Positions 1 through 8,205 of a DNA stretch of 39,241 nucleotides are shown here, piece by piece. Each line of letters begins with the position of its first letter. Position 1 is the first letter of the stretch. Position numbers and translations under genes: made by a program. The stretch comes from Halalkalibacter oceani (GTDB lineage: Bacteria; Bacillota; Bacilli; Bacillales; Bacillaceae_D), in assembly GCF_023715605.1 (NCBI RefSeq), contig NZ_JAMBOL010000031.1, positions 1 through 39,241 of the forward strand. Reading direction: 5' to 3'. The notes under the pieces were generated by a model, which searched no databases, was not told the origin of the DNA, and saw only the letters and a list, made by a program, of their open reading frames with translations.

Positions 1-51
1 ATGAGGTAGATTTATAGATTATTTTGGGAGGCCTGACAAGCCTCCCTAACT

Positions 52-389
52 TTAAATGGCAATAAATCCGTCAAGTTTAGGACAAAATGTACCATCAATT
101 TCTGGACATAATAGAGTGTCATTAACAATAAGGATCGAAATATTTGCAGAGCTTTATGTCAATTCCCTCTAAATTATCAGGCAATGCTGGGGTTATAACA
201 AATTTTATATGTTGATGACCTCTATTACCGTTACCACTTTCTTTTCTACATTCATACGAATTTCCGAAATCCAGCTCATAAAATACTTTTTGCTATATAC
301 TCAAGTGGTTTTGAAATCATTATGCAAATGTCTTCATCAATATCCTTTAATCTCTCCTCATAAAAACGTACAGGTCTAGTTCGATTCAT
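52..389 (-). pseudogene. Frameshifted remnant of a small unknown gene
   Basis: Reading on the minus strand, an AGGAGG site precedes an ATG at 389 that opens a frame of 37 codons (MNRTRPVRFYEERLKDIDED...) ending in TGA. A +1 shift near an A5 run (about 285) restores a second frame containing LDFGNSYECRKESGNG and later ITPALPDNLEG. A further shift gives NISILIVNDTLLCPEIDG and a stop at 52-54. The joined product would be about 112 aa. I do not recognise the family. The segment is clearly more A+T-rich than its neighbours, which suggests acquired DNA that is decaying. Sequencing error at the homopolymer is the alternative explanation for the first shift. Confidence 0.45.
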
Positions 390-420
390 TTTAACCTCCT
401 CTTTCTTGCATGCTGGAACG

Positions 421-449
421 AAAAACCAGCCAAGACTCCTTAGCTGGTT
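421..449 (-). terminator. Intrinsic terminator of the nitrilase operon
   Basis: The arms AACCAGC (424-430) and GCTGGTT (443-449) pair, and on the minus strand the stem is followed by a T run (425-421). It lies 30 bases past the stop codon of the carbon-nitrogen hydrolase gene. Confidence 0.75.
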
Positions 450-478
450 CAGGCTCGTGCTATCGAGCGGTAGCTCCC

Positions 479-1264
479 TTAATACAAGTCCGGCACCCTG
501 CTGGAAAAGACCGGGACCTCCTTGCGGATGCGCGCTGTTTCATGAAGCGGGAGAGTGGCCGTAATCGTTTCTTCTTCGGCTTTGCTTCCTTTGGCGACGA
601 TCTCGCCCCATGGGTTGATCGCTAGCGACGTTCCGGCAAATTCTACTCCATCGTAGCTGTTGACGCAATTGCAGCTGACGATGAACACCTGGTTCTCGAT
701 CGCCCGCGCCTGTTGCAGCACCTCCCAATGGTGGATGCGGGCCATCGGCCATTCGGCGAGGACGAAGATCACTTCCGCTCCTTGCAAAGCAAGCGAGCGG
801 AACAATTCAGGGAAGCGCAGGTCATAGCAGATGACAAGCCCCATTTTACGCCCTGTCACTTCAAATACCTTTACCGGATTCCGTCCACCTGTTAAATAGT
901 TTGGCTCATCGAGCATCGGAACGAGGTGAATTTTGTCATAGTGATAAACCGTTTGTCCCTGCTCATTGATCACGAAAGCCCGGTTGAATATTTGCTCCTC
1001 CTCTTTCACGGCGATCGAGCCGGCGACAATCGGTACGTGAAGGGAGGAAGCGAGCTCCTGCAAAAACGGTTCCGTCTGATCTCCGTCTTCCGTTAAAATG
1101 TCCGACAGACTCTCCAGCGTGTAGGCCGTTGTCCACATTTCCGGTAGAACTAATAATTCAGGCTGCTCCTTTTGCATGACATCATGCGCCCACCGTCTCA
1201 CTTTCTCTCTATTTGCTCCAGGGTTTCCCGGGATGATTTCCATTTGATACAGTGCCATTTTCAT
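479..1264 (-). CDS. Carbon-nitrogen hydrolase (Nit2/MtnU-like omega-amidase type)
   Basis: A 261-aa single-domain nitrilase-superfamily hydrolase. The catalytic triad is visible: Glu42 in LPEMW, Lys111 in YDKIHL and Cys146 in VICYDLRFPEL. The CYDLRFPEL context and the length match the Nit2/MtnU (YkrU) branch, whose members hydrolyse omega-amides of 2-oxo acids such as 2-oxoglutaramate; substrate here is inferred from family only. No methionine-salvage genes lie nearby, so an mtn role is not supported by context. There is no signal peptide, so it should be cytosolic. A GAGGG site precedes the ATG at 1264. It follows the DUF1835 gene by about 10 bases and is probably co-transcribed, ending at the terminator at 421-449. 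Confidence 0.88.
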   Translation of the reverse strand: MKMALYQMEIIPGNPGANREKVRRWAHDVMQKEQPELLVLPEMWTTAYTLESLSDILTEDGDQTEPFLQELASSLHVPIVAGSIAVKEEEQIFNRAFVINEQGQTVYHYDKIHLVPMLDEPNYLTGGRNPVKVFEVTGRKMGLVICYDLRFPELFRSLALQGAEVIFVLAEWPMARIHHWEVLQQARAIENQVFIVSCNCVNSYDGVEFAGTSLAINPWGEIVAKGSKAEEETITATLPLHETARIRKEVPVFSSRVPDLY

Positions 1265-1274
1265 CTTTACGCCC

Positions 1275-2006
1275 TCACTTTAGTCGTTTAATTGACATAG
1301 TCTTTATCCCTTTTTCTTCGCCTTCGACCTCGATAATTCCTGTTTTCTTTAAGCAATCAATTCTCCAAATAAAAAAATAATAAGGGAGGTGAGGAGCTTT
1401 ACTGTATAGTTCTCCGGCTACAACGACAAGCCTGACCGGCTCTTTATCCGGCAGCAGGGCGAGCAATTGCTCATCATAAACAGAATCCTCAACGAAATCG
1501 TAAGCGAAGTTCCCGCGTCTGATGCGCAGCCTGTCCCCCTGTTTACTGATCTCCTGCCATTTTTCCCGGTACTGCCCCAATGTTTCTTCCGTTAAAACAA
1601 CAGGCTCAACATCTTCAAGATCCTTCGCCGACAGCCTCCCTCTCATCCGTTTGAGCATGAGCAAGGCATTCTCTTCCTCCAGCAGAGTGGTCAGACGTAA
1701 AAAGGCCAGTTCATCGCCGGCTGTTTCTCCAACCCAAAAAACCGCCTCCTTTTCTTTCCTAAGCGCCTCAATCACGTTCTGCTCCGCCTGTCTCAGCGCC
1801 TTGATGAACATCGCCATCTCCTCATCGGAGCCCGGCACCTGATAAACATCCACCCATTTCCGAAAACGTTTCCTATCATCCTGCAGATCGCCGAGCTGCA
1901 GCTGCGGCTCATAGGAGAGGACGTCCCCCGCAAAAGGCCCCTCCTTGCCCTTCAAGGCGTGTCTCACCATTTTTTCAGCAGAATATGAGAATACAATATG
2001 CAGCAT
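1275..2006 (-). CDS. DUF1835 domain-containing protein
   Basis: About 243 aa. The N-terminus (MLHIVFSYSAEKMVRHAL) and the following acidic region match DUF1835, and the C-terminal third resembles the DUF3658 partner domain; both have no known function. The middle (residues 70-150) is rich in Glu, Lys and Leu and probably helical. There is no signal peptide or membrane segment. I place the start at the ATG at 2006 rather than the GTG at 2009, because the AGGGGA site sits at normal spacing only from the ATG. It is the first gene of a short operon with the carbon-nitrogen hydrolase. Confidence 0.75.
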   Translation of the reverse strand: MLHIVFSYSAEKMVRHALKGKEGPFAGDVLSYEPQLQLGDLQDDRKRFRKWVDVYQVPGSDEEMAMFIKALRQAEQNVIEALRKEKEAVFWVGETAGDELAFLRLTTLLEEENALLMLKRMRGRLSAKDLEDVEPVVLTEETLGQYREKWQEISKQGDRLRIRRGNFAYDFVEDSVYDEQLLALLPDKEPVRLVVVAGELYSKAPHLPYYFFIWRIDCLKKTGIIEVEGEEKGIKTMSIKRLK

Positions 2007-2094
2007 CACAATCCCCTTTCTCTTCTAAAAACGATTTCTGCCATTTACAGCAACTCTCTTCATCTATACGCAGCACCCGCCGAAAATATAGCAT

Positions 2095-2253
2095 AAGAAA
2101 AACGCCATTGGCGTTTTTCTTTAAAGCGGCGGGCGGAGCCGTTACAGTCTTTTAAGGATGTCTGAAAACGTCCTTCTTTCAGACATCCGTGTAACGTCCG
2201 AAGCCGACGCCCCTCCTCGAATTACCCCGAAATTTTTTGCTCTTCCGCGACTC
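2095..2253 (+). repeat. Diverged copy F of the structured mobile repeat
   Basis: A perfect hairpin (AAGAAAAACGCC / GGCGTTTTTCTT, 2095-2121) leads into a folded unit: a short outer stem (GGCG 2128-2131 / CGCC 2208-2211), a middle stem (GTTACA 2141-2146 / TGTAAC 2190-2195) and a 12-bp inner hairpin (GGATGTCTGAAA 2156-2167 / TTTCAGACATCC 2177-2188). It keeps the landmarks of the other copies (GGAGCC, GAAGCC, then TCGAATTAC where others have TCGAGTTAC) although the primary sequence has diverged. No flanking direct repeat is visible, so it may be an old copy. It fills the gap between the gdh terminator and the DUF1835 gene. Confidence 0.6.
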
Positions 2254-2262
2254 TTCCCATTG

Positions 2263-2305
2263 AAAAAGGCTGTGCAAAAAGCCGGATTCGACTTTTGCAC
2301 AGCCT
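2263..2305 (-). terminator. Terminator of the glutamate dehydrogenase gene
   Basis: A 13-bp perfect stem pairs AGGCTGTGCAAAA (2267-2279) with TTTTGCACAGCCT (2293-2305), with a T run on the minus-strand 3' side. It sits 10 bases after the gdh stop. Confidence 0.85.
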
Positions 2306-2314
2306 CGTTACCTA

Positions 2315-3712
2315 TTAATACAGCTTGCCGTGACGGTAGAGCAAATCTGTCAGCCTTGCCAAAGAAAGAGTAAAGCAGGTGAAGCGCATCGTCTTTTCCA
2401 CGGATGAGAAGTAGGCTTCATATACGGCCTGCAGCGTTTCAATCATCTGAGCCGACATGTCGGCATAAATATCATGTTCCGAGTACAGCTCGGTCACCCG
2501 GCTTTGTTTCCACTCCAGATAGGAGACAATGACGCCGCCGGCATTTGCCAAAATATCGGGAATGACAACCGTTCCCTGCTCTTCAAAAAACAAATCAGCC
2601 TCCTGCGAAATCGGCGCATTGGCTCCCTCTACTAAAATGCGCGCCTGAATCTTATCCATGTTGTTCTGATTGATGACATCCTCAACAGCGGCGAGAATCA
2701 GCACATCTGTCGGCACGGTTAATACTTCAATCGCCGGCATGACATCGGCTTCAATTCCCGCCGCCAGCAATTGTTCCTGATTGGATGGTAAATCATGGCC
2801 TTTTGCCGTATAGCTAACCAGCTTTTCAATATCAAGCCCTTGCTCATGATACAATGTCGTAAAACGATCAGATACGGCGACGACTTTGTGAGGAATCGCC
2901 TGATAGCGGTAGGCTTCCAAAGCGGCGACGCTGCCGACATTTCCAAATCCCTGCACCGCGACGGCAATTTCCTTCCCTTGGCTGATTTCTTCCTGGAATG
3001 CCTGCAACGTCTGCCACTGCTTCGTACGATTGACCGCTTTCTCATCAGCATATTGCTTCATCCACTCATTGAGCAGCCATGAATAACTGAGAAACGTCCC
3101 TTTTCCTGTTGCCTCACGCCGCCCCTTGGCGCCTCCGTTGGCGACACTTTTTCCTGTAAAGGAGCCGAGGTACGGCTCGCCAGGGTTAATCGTTTTATAT
3201 TCACCGACCATCCAGTCAATCACTTTCTCATTTGTCCCTAAATCGGGAGCCGGAATGTCGTGATTTGGCCCAATATCGCGCGCGAACCGCTGCACGTATT
3301 TTTTGCTGATTAAATTTAATTCACGCTCCGAGTATTTCCGCGGGTCTACATGAACCCCGCCTTTTGCTCCGCCAAAAGGCAAACGATGAAGCGCATTCTT
3401 TAACGTCATTAAAATCGCCAGGTTCTCAACCTCTTCCTCGTTGACAAACTCGCTAAAGCGGATGCCTCCCTTGTAAAATCCGCTAATGTTGTTATGCTGA
3501 ACCCGGTAAGCAGGAATCCGGGTAATGCCATTTTTTTCAGTTGAAACTCGTATGTAACTTTTGATGACTTTATCGGTCGTCTTCAAAATTTCCTTGGCCG
3601 AAGAACAAATACGACGGCGACTTTCTTCATCCTCAATGCCGAGAAATCCAACCTTCTCCGCCAATTGTTCCATAACGGTCTCGATCAGTGCCCTTGTTTC
3701 TTTTTTTTCCAT
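2315..3712 (-). CDS. Glu/Leu/Phe/Val dehydrogenase family protein (glutamate dehydrogenase)
   Basis: A 465-aa NAD(P)-dependent amino-acid dehydrogenase that interconverts glutamate and 2-oxoglutarate plus ammonia in related enzymes. The N-terminal catalytic domain has KGGIRF (81-86), KNALHRLPFGGAKGG with catalytic Lys117, and PAPDLGT (155-160). The Rossmann domain carries QGFGNVG (254-260). It is about 40 residues longer than B. subtilis RocG/GudB (about 425 aa), in part through a longer charged linker at about 217-248 just before the nucleotide-binding domain. The C-terminal helix is diverged (MRFTCFTLSLARLTDLLYR). GGGAGGG precedes the ATG. It is monocistronic, with terminators on both sides. 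Substrate specificity among Glu, Leu, Phe and Val cannot be fixed from the sequence alone; glutamate is most likely. Confidence 0.88.
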   Translation of the reverse strand: MEKKETRALIETVMEQLAEKVGFLGIEDEESRRRICSSAKEILKTTDKVIKSYIRVSTEKNGITRIPAYRVQHNNISGFYKGGIRFSEFVNEEEVENLAILMTLKNALHRLPFGGAKGGVHVDPRKYSERELNLISKKYVQRFARDIGPNHDIPAPDLGTNEKVIDWMVGEYKTINPGEPYLGSFTGKSVANGGAKGRREATGKGTFLSYSWLLNEWMKQYADEKAVNRTKQWQTLQAFQEEISQGKEIAVAVQGFGNVGSVAALEAYRYQAIPHKVVAVSDRFTTLYHEQGLDIEKLVSYTAKGHDLPSNQEQLLAAGIEADVMPAIEVLTVPTDVLILAAVEDVINQNNMDKIQARILVEGANAPISQEADLFFEEQGTVVIPDILANAGGVIVSYLEWKQSRVTELYSEHDIYADMSAQMIETLQAVYEAYFSSVEKTMRFTCFTLSLARLTDLLYRHGKLY

Positions 3713-3835
3713 GATTCACCCTCCCTTTTATTACACGATATACGTTCATATACCTCTTCTGGTTTCACGCAAAACATTCCTGCATGTTTACCGTTTTTAC
3801 CAATAAGAAACCGCGCAGCTGCTTTTCTCCTTCAA

Positions 3836-3882
3836 AAAAGGGTGTATCACAGCCTCTTTACCTCGCCTGGATACACCCTTTT
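3836..3882 (-). terminator. Terminator of the tct/CoA-transferase operon
   Basis: AAAAGGGTGTATC (3836-3848) pairs with GATACACCCTTTT (3870-3882). On the minus strand the arm ends in a T-rich stretch directly after the crotonase stop codon, closing the five-gene operon. Confidence 0.85.
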
Positions 3883-3885
3883 CTT

Positions 3886-4683
3886 TTACACTTCTTTAAA
3901 TACCGGCTTTCGTTTTTCCTGGAATGCTTTCACGCCTTCCTTGTAATCGCTTGATTCAAACGAATCCAAAATCAATTGGGCGATTTCCTCGGACTCTTCT
4001 TGCGCTCCACCTACGACTTCATTAATGATTCGTTTCGAGCCTTTTACCGCTCGTTGCGCTCTTTCTGTCAGTAGAGCGGCGTATTCATACGTCTTTTCGA
4101 CGATTTCTTCTTCCGTATAGACGCCGTCAATTAAACGAAATTCATAGGCCTCTTTTGCATCCAGGATCCTACCTGAGAATAAAATATCCTTCGCTCTTGC
4201 CGGACCGACTAAATCCACGAGTCGTTTCGTCGGTTTCAAGTTGTAAATAAGGCCCAGCTTCGCCGGCGTAATCGCGAACAACCCCGTTTCTGAGCTAAAG
4301 CGCAAATCGCAGGCCATCGCCAGCTCCAGCCCGCCTCCGACACAATAGCGCTGAATCATCGCGATCGTCGGCTTTGTGCAATCGAGCAAAACCTCTTCCA
4401 TCGCCATCGTTTCATCATTGTATTTCTTTGCTCCTTCAGCCGTGTAACGAAGCGTATTAAATTCACTAATATCAGCTCCGGCGGCAAAGGAGGTTTCATC
4501 GACGCCACGGATAATCAGTACTTTGACGTCATCATCTTCCTCAATCTCCCGCACATACTTCCCGATATCCTGCCACATCGCAAAATGAAAAGCATTTCTC
4601 TTTTCTGGTCGATTCAGAAACAGCGTCGCAATTCCTCCGTTTTTCTCGACAAACACATCAGGCTTATTTTCCACTTTGGCCAT
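3886..4683 (-). CDS. Enoyl-CoA hydratase/isomerase family (crotonase) protein
   Basis: A 265-aa crotonase. The CoA/oxyanion-hole segments are present: FAAGADISEF (67-75) and CVGGGLELAMACDLR (114-128), with Glu120 at the first catalytic Glu position. The second catalytic Glu of classical hydratases, in the PEI.LG motif, is replaced: the sequence reads PAKLGLIYNL from residue 140. Without that Glu a standard trans-enoyl-CoA hydration is less certain, and other crotonase reactions (isomerase, dehydratase, hydrolase) are possible. It is the last gene of the tctC-tctB-tctA-CoA-transferase operon, with a GGAGG site before the ATG, so it likely acts on the CoA ester made by the upstream transferase. 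Confidence 0.85.
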   Translation of the reverse strand: MAKVENKPDVFVEKNGGIATLFLNRPEKRNAFHFAMWQDIGKYVREIEEDDDVKVLIIRGVDETSFAAGADISEFNTLRYTAEGAKKYNDETMAMEEVLLDCTKPTIAMIQRYCVGGGLELAMACDLRFSSETGLFAITPAKLGLIYNLKPTKRLVDLVGPARAKDILFSGRILDAKEAYEFRLIDGVYTEEEIVEKTYEYAALLTERAQRAVKGSKRIINEVVGGAQEESEEIAQLILDSFESSDYKEGVKAFQEKRKPVFKEV

Positions 4684-4751
4684 TGCCTTTCCTCCTTACA
4701 ACTCGTCTAATGCCAGTACGAGAGCGCTTACTTTTTCGCCTCAGACAGCCA

Positions 4752-5936
4752 TTAAATGATTTCTTCCTCTTTTAAGGAAGCAATTTCTTCGGCGGACAGC
4801 TCCAATTCCTGCAAAATCTCCTCCGTATGCTGCCCAAGCGTCGGTGCCGGTCTTGTAAGCTGGCCCGGGCTTTCTGTCGCCTTCCCCGGAATTCCGAGTA
4901 CTTTAATCATACCGGCCGTCGGATGCTCAATCTCCTGGATCATGCCCCTTGCCAGGATATGTTCATTCGCCAGCGTTTCATCATAAGACAGAATAGGTCC
5001 ACCCGGAACGCCGGCTTTGCCCATCTCCTCGACCCAGTAATCCGTTGGCTGCGTCACGAGAATGTCCTCCAAAATCTGTTCAAGCTCATCAACATGCTTA
5101 ATCCGATTATCATTTGTATTGAAGCGCGGATCTTCAATTAGTTCAGGCCGATGAATGACGGACTGGCAAAACTTCTCCCATAGACGCTGATTCGCCGCAC
5201 CGACTAACACATAACCGTCCTTCGTTTTGATTCCCTGATACGGAGCGTTCACCCGGTGACGCGAGCCATTCGGTCGTGGTACTTCCCCTGCACCGAAATA
5301 GCCGGCAGCTTCCCACACGGTCCAGGCAAGGCCTGAATCAACTAAAGAAACATCGATATATTGTCCTTCGCCCTTTTTCAAGCGGTGGATATAGGCGGAC
5401 AGAATATTGTACATCGCCGTTACCCCTCCGGCGATATCGTGGATCGCAATTCCGACCTTGGCCGGAGCTCCGCCTTTTTCCCCTGTCATCGACATGATGC
5501 CCGACAGTCCCTGGGCCATGATGTCAAAGCCGCCCTTTTGACTGTAAGGGCCGGTTTGGCCATAGCCGGTAATGGAGCAATAGATCAGGTCAGGCTTTTT
5601 CGCTTTCAATGTTTCATAGTCGATCCCGAGCTTTTTTGTCACACCGGGACGGAAGTTTTCGACAACGACGTCAGCCGTCTCAATCAGCTTATAAAACAGC
5701 TCAACGCCTTTTTCCGTTTTTAAATTAAGTCGAACTCCCTTTTTATTCAGGTTCGCCATCATGAAACCGTAGCTTTCGCCGTTAATGTAAGGGCCTTGGT
5801 CACGAATCATATCCCCATCAGGATATTTTTCTACTTTAATCACCTCGGCTCCCATCTGTCCTAAAAGCATCGTACAATATGGTCCAGCCAATGCATGTGT
5901 TAAATCAATTACTCTGACACCATCCAATGAACCCAT
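4752..5936 (-). CDS. Class III CoA-transferase (CaiB/BaiF family)
   Basis: A 394-aa family III CoA-transferase that moves CoA between carboxylic acids through an aspartyl-CoA anhydride. The N-terminus (LDGVRVIDLTHALAGPYCTMLLGQMGAEVIKVE) is the family CoA-binding signature, ENFRPGV follows at 93-99, and Asp138 in GGFDIMAQG is the expected nucleophile. GAGGAGGG precedes the start and the gene begins 23 bases after tctA. The position between a tripartite tricarboxylate transporter and a crotonase implies activation of the imported acid to a CoA thioester. The acid cannot be named; itaconate-, mesaconate- or glutarate-type substrates are speculative possibilities. Confidence 0.9.
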   Translation of the reverse strand: MGSLDGVRVIDLTHALAGPYCTMLLGQMGAEVIKVEKYPDGDMIRDQGPYINGESYGFMMANLNKKGVRLNLKTEKGVELFYKLIETADVVVENFRPGVTKKLGIDYETLKAKKPDLIYCSITGYGQTGPYSQKGGFDIMAQGLSGIMSMTGEKGGAPAKVGIAIHDIAGGVTAMYNILSAYIHRLKKGEGQYIDVSLVDSGLAWTVWEAAGYFGAGEVPRPNGSRHRVNAPYQGIKTKDGYVLVGAANQRLWEKFCQSVIHRPELIEDPRFNTNDNRIKHVDELEQILEDILVTQPTDYWVEEMGKAGVPGGPILSYDETLANEHILARGMIQEIEHPTAGMIKVLGIPGKATESPGQLTRPAPTLGQHTEEILQELELSAEEIASLKEEEII

Positions 5937-5959
5937 TGCATACCCTCCTCAAAAAAAAT

Positions 5960-7468
5960 TTAGGCGCCAACGGAACCTCCCTTATTACTTGAGCTCAGCA
6001 ATTTAAAGAGCTTTTTAATAAGCGGAAGCAGCAATAAAATAACGGCTATCACAATTAAGGTACCGCTAATCGGCCTTGTCAAAAAGACCATGAAATCTCC
6101 ACCCGCCATTTGAACTGCTCTTCGGAACTCTTCCTCCGCCAACGGCCCCAAAACGACGCCAAGCACAATTGGGGCAACAGGAAATTTAATTTTCTCAAGA
6201 AAATAACCGACCACGCCGAAGACGAGCATCACCCAAATGTCAAAGATTGAGTTTCTGACTGCAAATGTTCCAATTATACAGAAAAGAATGATAATTGGCC
6301 CCATTATAGTATAAGGCACTTTCATCGTTTGCGCAAAAATCGAGATAAACGGCTTCGCTAAGATAAGGATAAATAGGATCGCAACAAGCATGCCGACAAA
6401 AATCGTATAGACGAGCTCGGCCTGCTGAACGATCAGCATTGGCCCGGGCTGAATCCCATGCAAAATAAAGGCACCCAAAATGACCGCTGTCGTCGCACTC
6501 CCGGGAATCCCAAGAGCGAGCAATGGAACAATCGCCCCCATCGCACCGGCGTTATTCCCTGATTCCGGCGCAGCAATTCCTTCCGCTATCCCGGTGCCAA
6601 ATTTTTCAGGCGTTTTTGACCAGCGTACCGATTCACTGTAGCTCAGCATCGCCGCCGTCGTCGCCCCTGCTCCGGGAAGAATGCCGACAAAGGTGCCAAT
6701 CAGTGAGGACCTGCCGATCGTCCCGGCAATTGTCCGCATCAGGGCAAGATCAGGCAGCTTCGAGCTGACATTCTTGATTTTATGTTTAATCGCGTGATCC
6801 TCCTGCGATTTCCTGATGATTTCCGACATCGCAAACAAACCGATTAAAATCGGGATAAACGGAATACCGCCATTAAGCTGAACAGAATCGAAATTAAAAC
6901 GGGAAACGCCTGACATCGGGTCGATCCCGACAGTCGCAATAAACAGGCCAAATAAAACTCCTAACGCCCCTAAAAGCAGCTTGCCGTTGCTTAACGAGGC
7001 GACGACGGTCAAACCGAGTAAGGCGATCGCAAAATATTCAGCCGAGGAAAAGGTCAGCGCCACCTTCGCCAATACCGGCGTAAGCGTAATGAGGAAGATC
7101 GTCCCGATTAATCCACCGGCGGCTGAACTGAAAATCGCAATCCCGAGCGCCTTTCCCGCCTCTCCGCGCTTTGCCATCGGATAGCCGTCGAATACGGTAC
7201 AAACCGCTTCCGGCGTGCCTGGTGTCCGGAAAAGAATCGCGCTAATCGACCCGGAGAAGACAGAAGACGCATAGATCGCCGTCAGCATCAGAAAGGCCGC
7301 CGACGGACTCATGCCATAGGTGATCGGGATCAGAATGATGACGAGCATCGTCCCGCTGATGCCGGGTGTCGCCCCTCCTATAAATCCGAGAAAGACGCCG
7401 AGAAACAGGGCAAAAAAGTGAATCGGCACAATGACGCTCGAAATGCCGGCAAGTAGTCCTTCAATCAT
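5960..7468 (-). CDS. tctA: Tripartite tricarboxylate transporter, large membrane subunit TctA
   Basis: A 502-aa integral membrane protein with about 11-12 hydrophobic segments. It has the TctA hallmark glycine-rich motifs GFIGGATPGISGTM near residue 30 and GTFVGILPGAGATTAAM near 255-270, in the two inverted halves of the family. It forms the translocation pore for a carboxylate delivered by TctC, driven by an ion gradient in characterised systems. It begins 36 bases after tctB with an AGGAGG site. The substrate is not readable from TctA. Confidence 0.93.
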   Translation of the reverse strand: MIEGLLAGISSVIVPIHFFALFLGVFLGFIGGATPGISGTMLVIILIPITYGMSPSAAFLMLTAIYASSVFSGSISAILFRTPGTPEAVCTVFDGYPMAKRGEAGKALGIAIFSSAAGGLIGTIFLITLTPVLAKVALTFSSAEYFAIALLGLTVVASLSNGKLLLGALGVLFGLFIATVGIDPMSGVSRFNFDSVQLNGGIPFIPILIGLFAMSEIIRKSQEDHAIKHKIKNVSSKLPDLALMRTIAGTIGRSSLIGTFVGILPGAGATTAAMLSYSESVRWSKTPEKFGTGIAEGIAAPESGNNAGAMGAIVPLLALGIPGSATTAVILGAFILHGIQPGPMLIVQQAELVYTIFVGMLVAILFILILAKPFISIFAQTMKVPYTIMGPIIILFCIIGTFAVRNSIFDIWVMLVFGVVGYFLEKIKFPVAPIVLGVVLGPLAEEEFRRAVQMAGGDFMVFLTRPISGTLIVIAVILLLLPLIKKLFKLLSSSNKGGSVGA

Positions 7469-7503
7469 TGATTAGCCTCCTTTTTCTAATAGTTTCTCTC
7501 TCG

Positions 7504-8043
7504 TTAATAAAAGAGAAAGCTCAGCTCTCTAAAGATCCCTACTCCTCGCGGTAAAGGAAGAGTCAGAAAGAAGGTGAAGATCAAGACGAGGCCTGCTGTG
7601 CTAAGCACAGAGGTTAACGTCAGGGAGATCCACTTTTTCAGACCTAGGATCCAGGATGCAGCAAAAAGGAAAACGACAGTCGTTATAATAAATCCGACAA
7701 GCCCTACAAGAGCAATATAGAGTGCGACGGCTAAAATAATCATCCACATCCGGTTTGGATAGGCGATCTCAGGCTCGTCGATTTCCACTTCCTTTGCCAC
7801 CTCTTCATTTAGCAGCACTGTTTCTTCAACGCTTGATTCAGCGGCAGGTTCTTTCTTCGCTGACAGCAGTGTCTTAATCAGCAGTGAAACACTCACAATC
7901 AGCATCGCCACTGTCAATATGATCGGCCAAAATTCAGGACCGATAATAATGTTTCGTTGCGGAATCGGCAGAATCGTAGATTGATAAAGAAAAAATGCTG
8001 AAAATGCAATCCCGATGATGGAAATGACCAGATTCGACCTCAT
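7504..8043 (-). CDS. tctB: Tripartite tricarboxylate transporter, small membrane subunit TctB
   Basis: A 179-aa protein with four hydrophobic segments: one near the N-terminus, one at about 37-60 and two in the C-terminal half. A polar, acidic cytoplasmic stretch at about 65-95 (EEVAKEVEIDEPE) separates the two pairs. Size, topology and position between tctC and tctA identify it as TctB, which is poorly conserved in sequence. AAGGAGG lies ahead of the ATG. Confidence 0.88.
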   Translation of the reverse strand: MRSNLVISIIGIAFSAFFLYQSTILPIPQRNIIIGPEFWPIILTVAMLIVSVSLLIKTLLSAKKEPAAESSVEETVLLNEEVAKEVEIDEPEIAYPNRMWMIILAVALYIALVGLVGFIITTVVFLFAASWILGLKKWISLTLTSVLSTAGLVLIFTFFLTLPLPRGVGIFRELSFLFY

Positions 8044-8115
8044 GAGCTACCTCCTTCAATCGTCATTAAGCTTACCTCATAGCCGGGCGCACAGTTGCTG
8101 GATTTTTAATAGCCC

Positions 8116-8202
8116 AGAGAGGAGCGGGGTCCTCCTCTCTAAGCGAGCAGCGAACCACAGCTATCCTAACAGGGTGGAATCGAGCTTTTCGTAGACAAGC
8201 TC
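8116..8202 (-). other. Intercistronic hairpins between tctC and tctB
   Basis: Two hairpins occupy the tctC-tctB gap: AGAGAGGAG (8116-8124) with CTCCTCTCT (8132-8140), and GAGCTT (8182-8187) with AAGCTC (8197-8202). Neither has a T run on the minus strand. Inference: they stabilise the 3' end of the tctC message so the binding protein is made in excess over the membrane subunits, as is common for binding-protein transporters. Confidence 0.5.
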
Positions 8203-8205
8203 TTC

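Noticed and set aside
26-46. Hairpin GGGAGGC / GCCTCCC as terminator of the left-edge remnant
   Set aside because: No T run follows on either strand, so it is only a possible structure.
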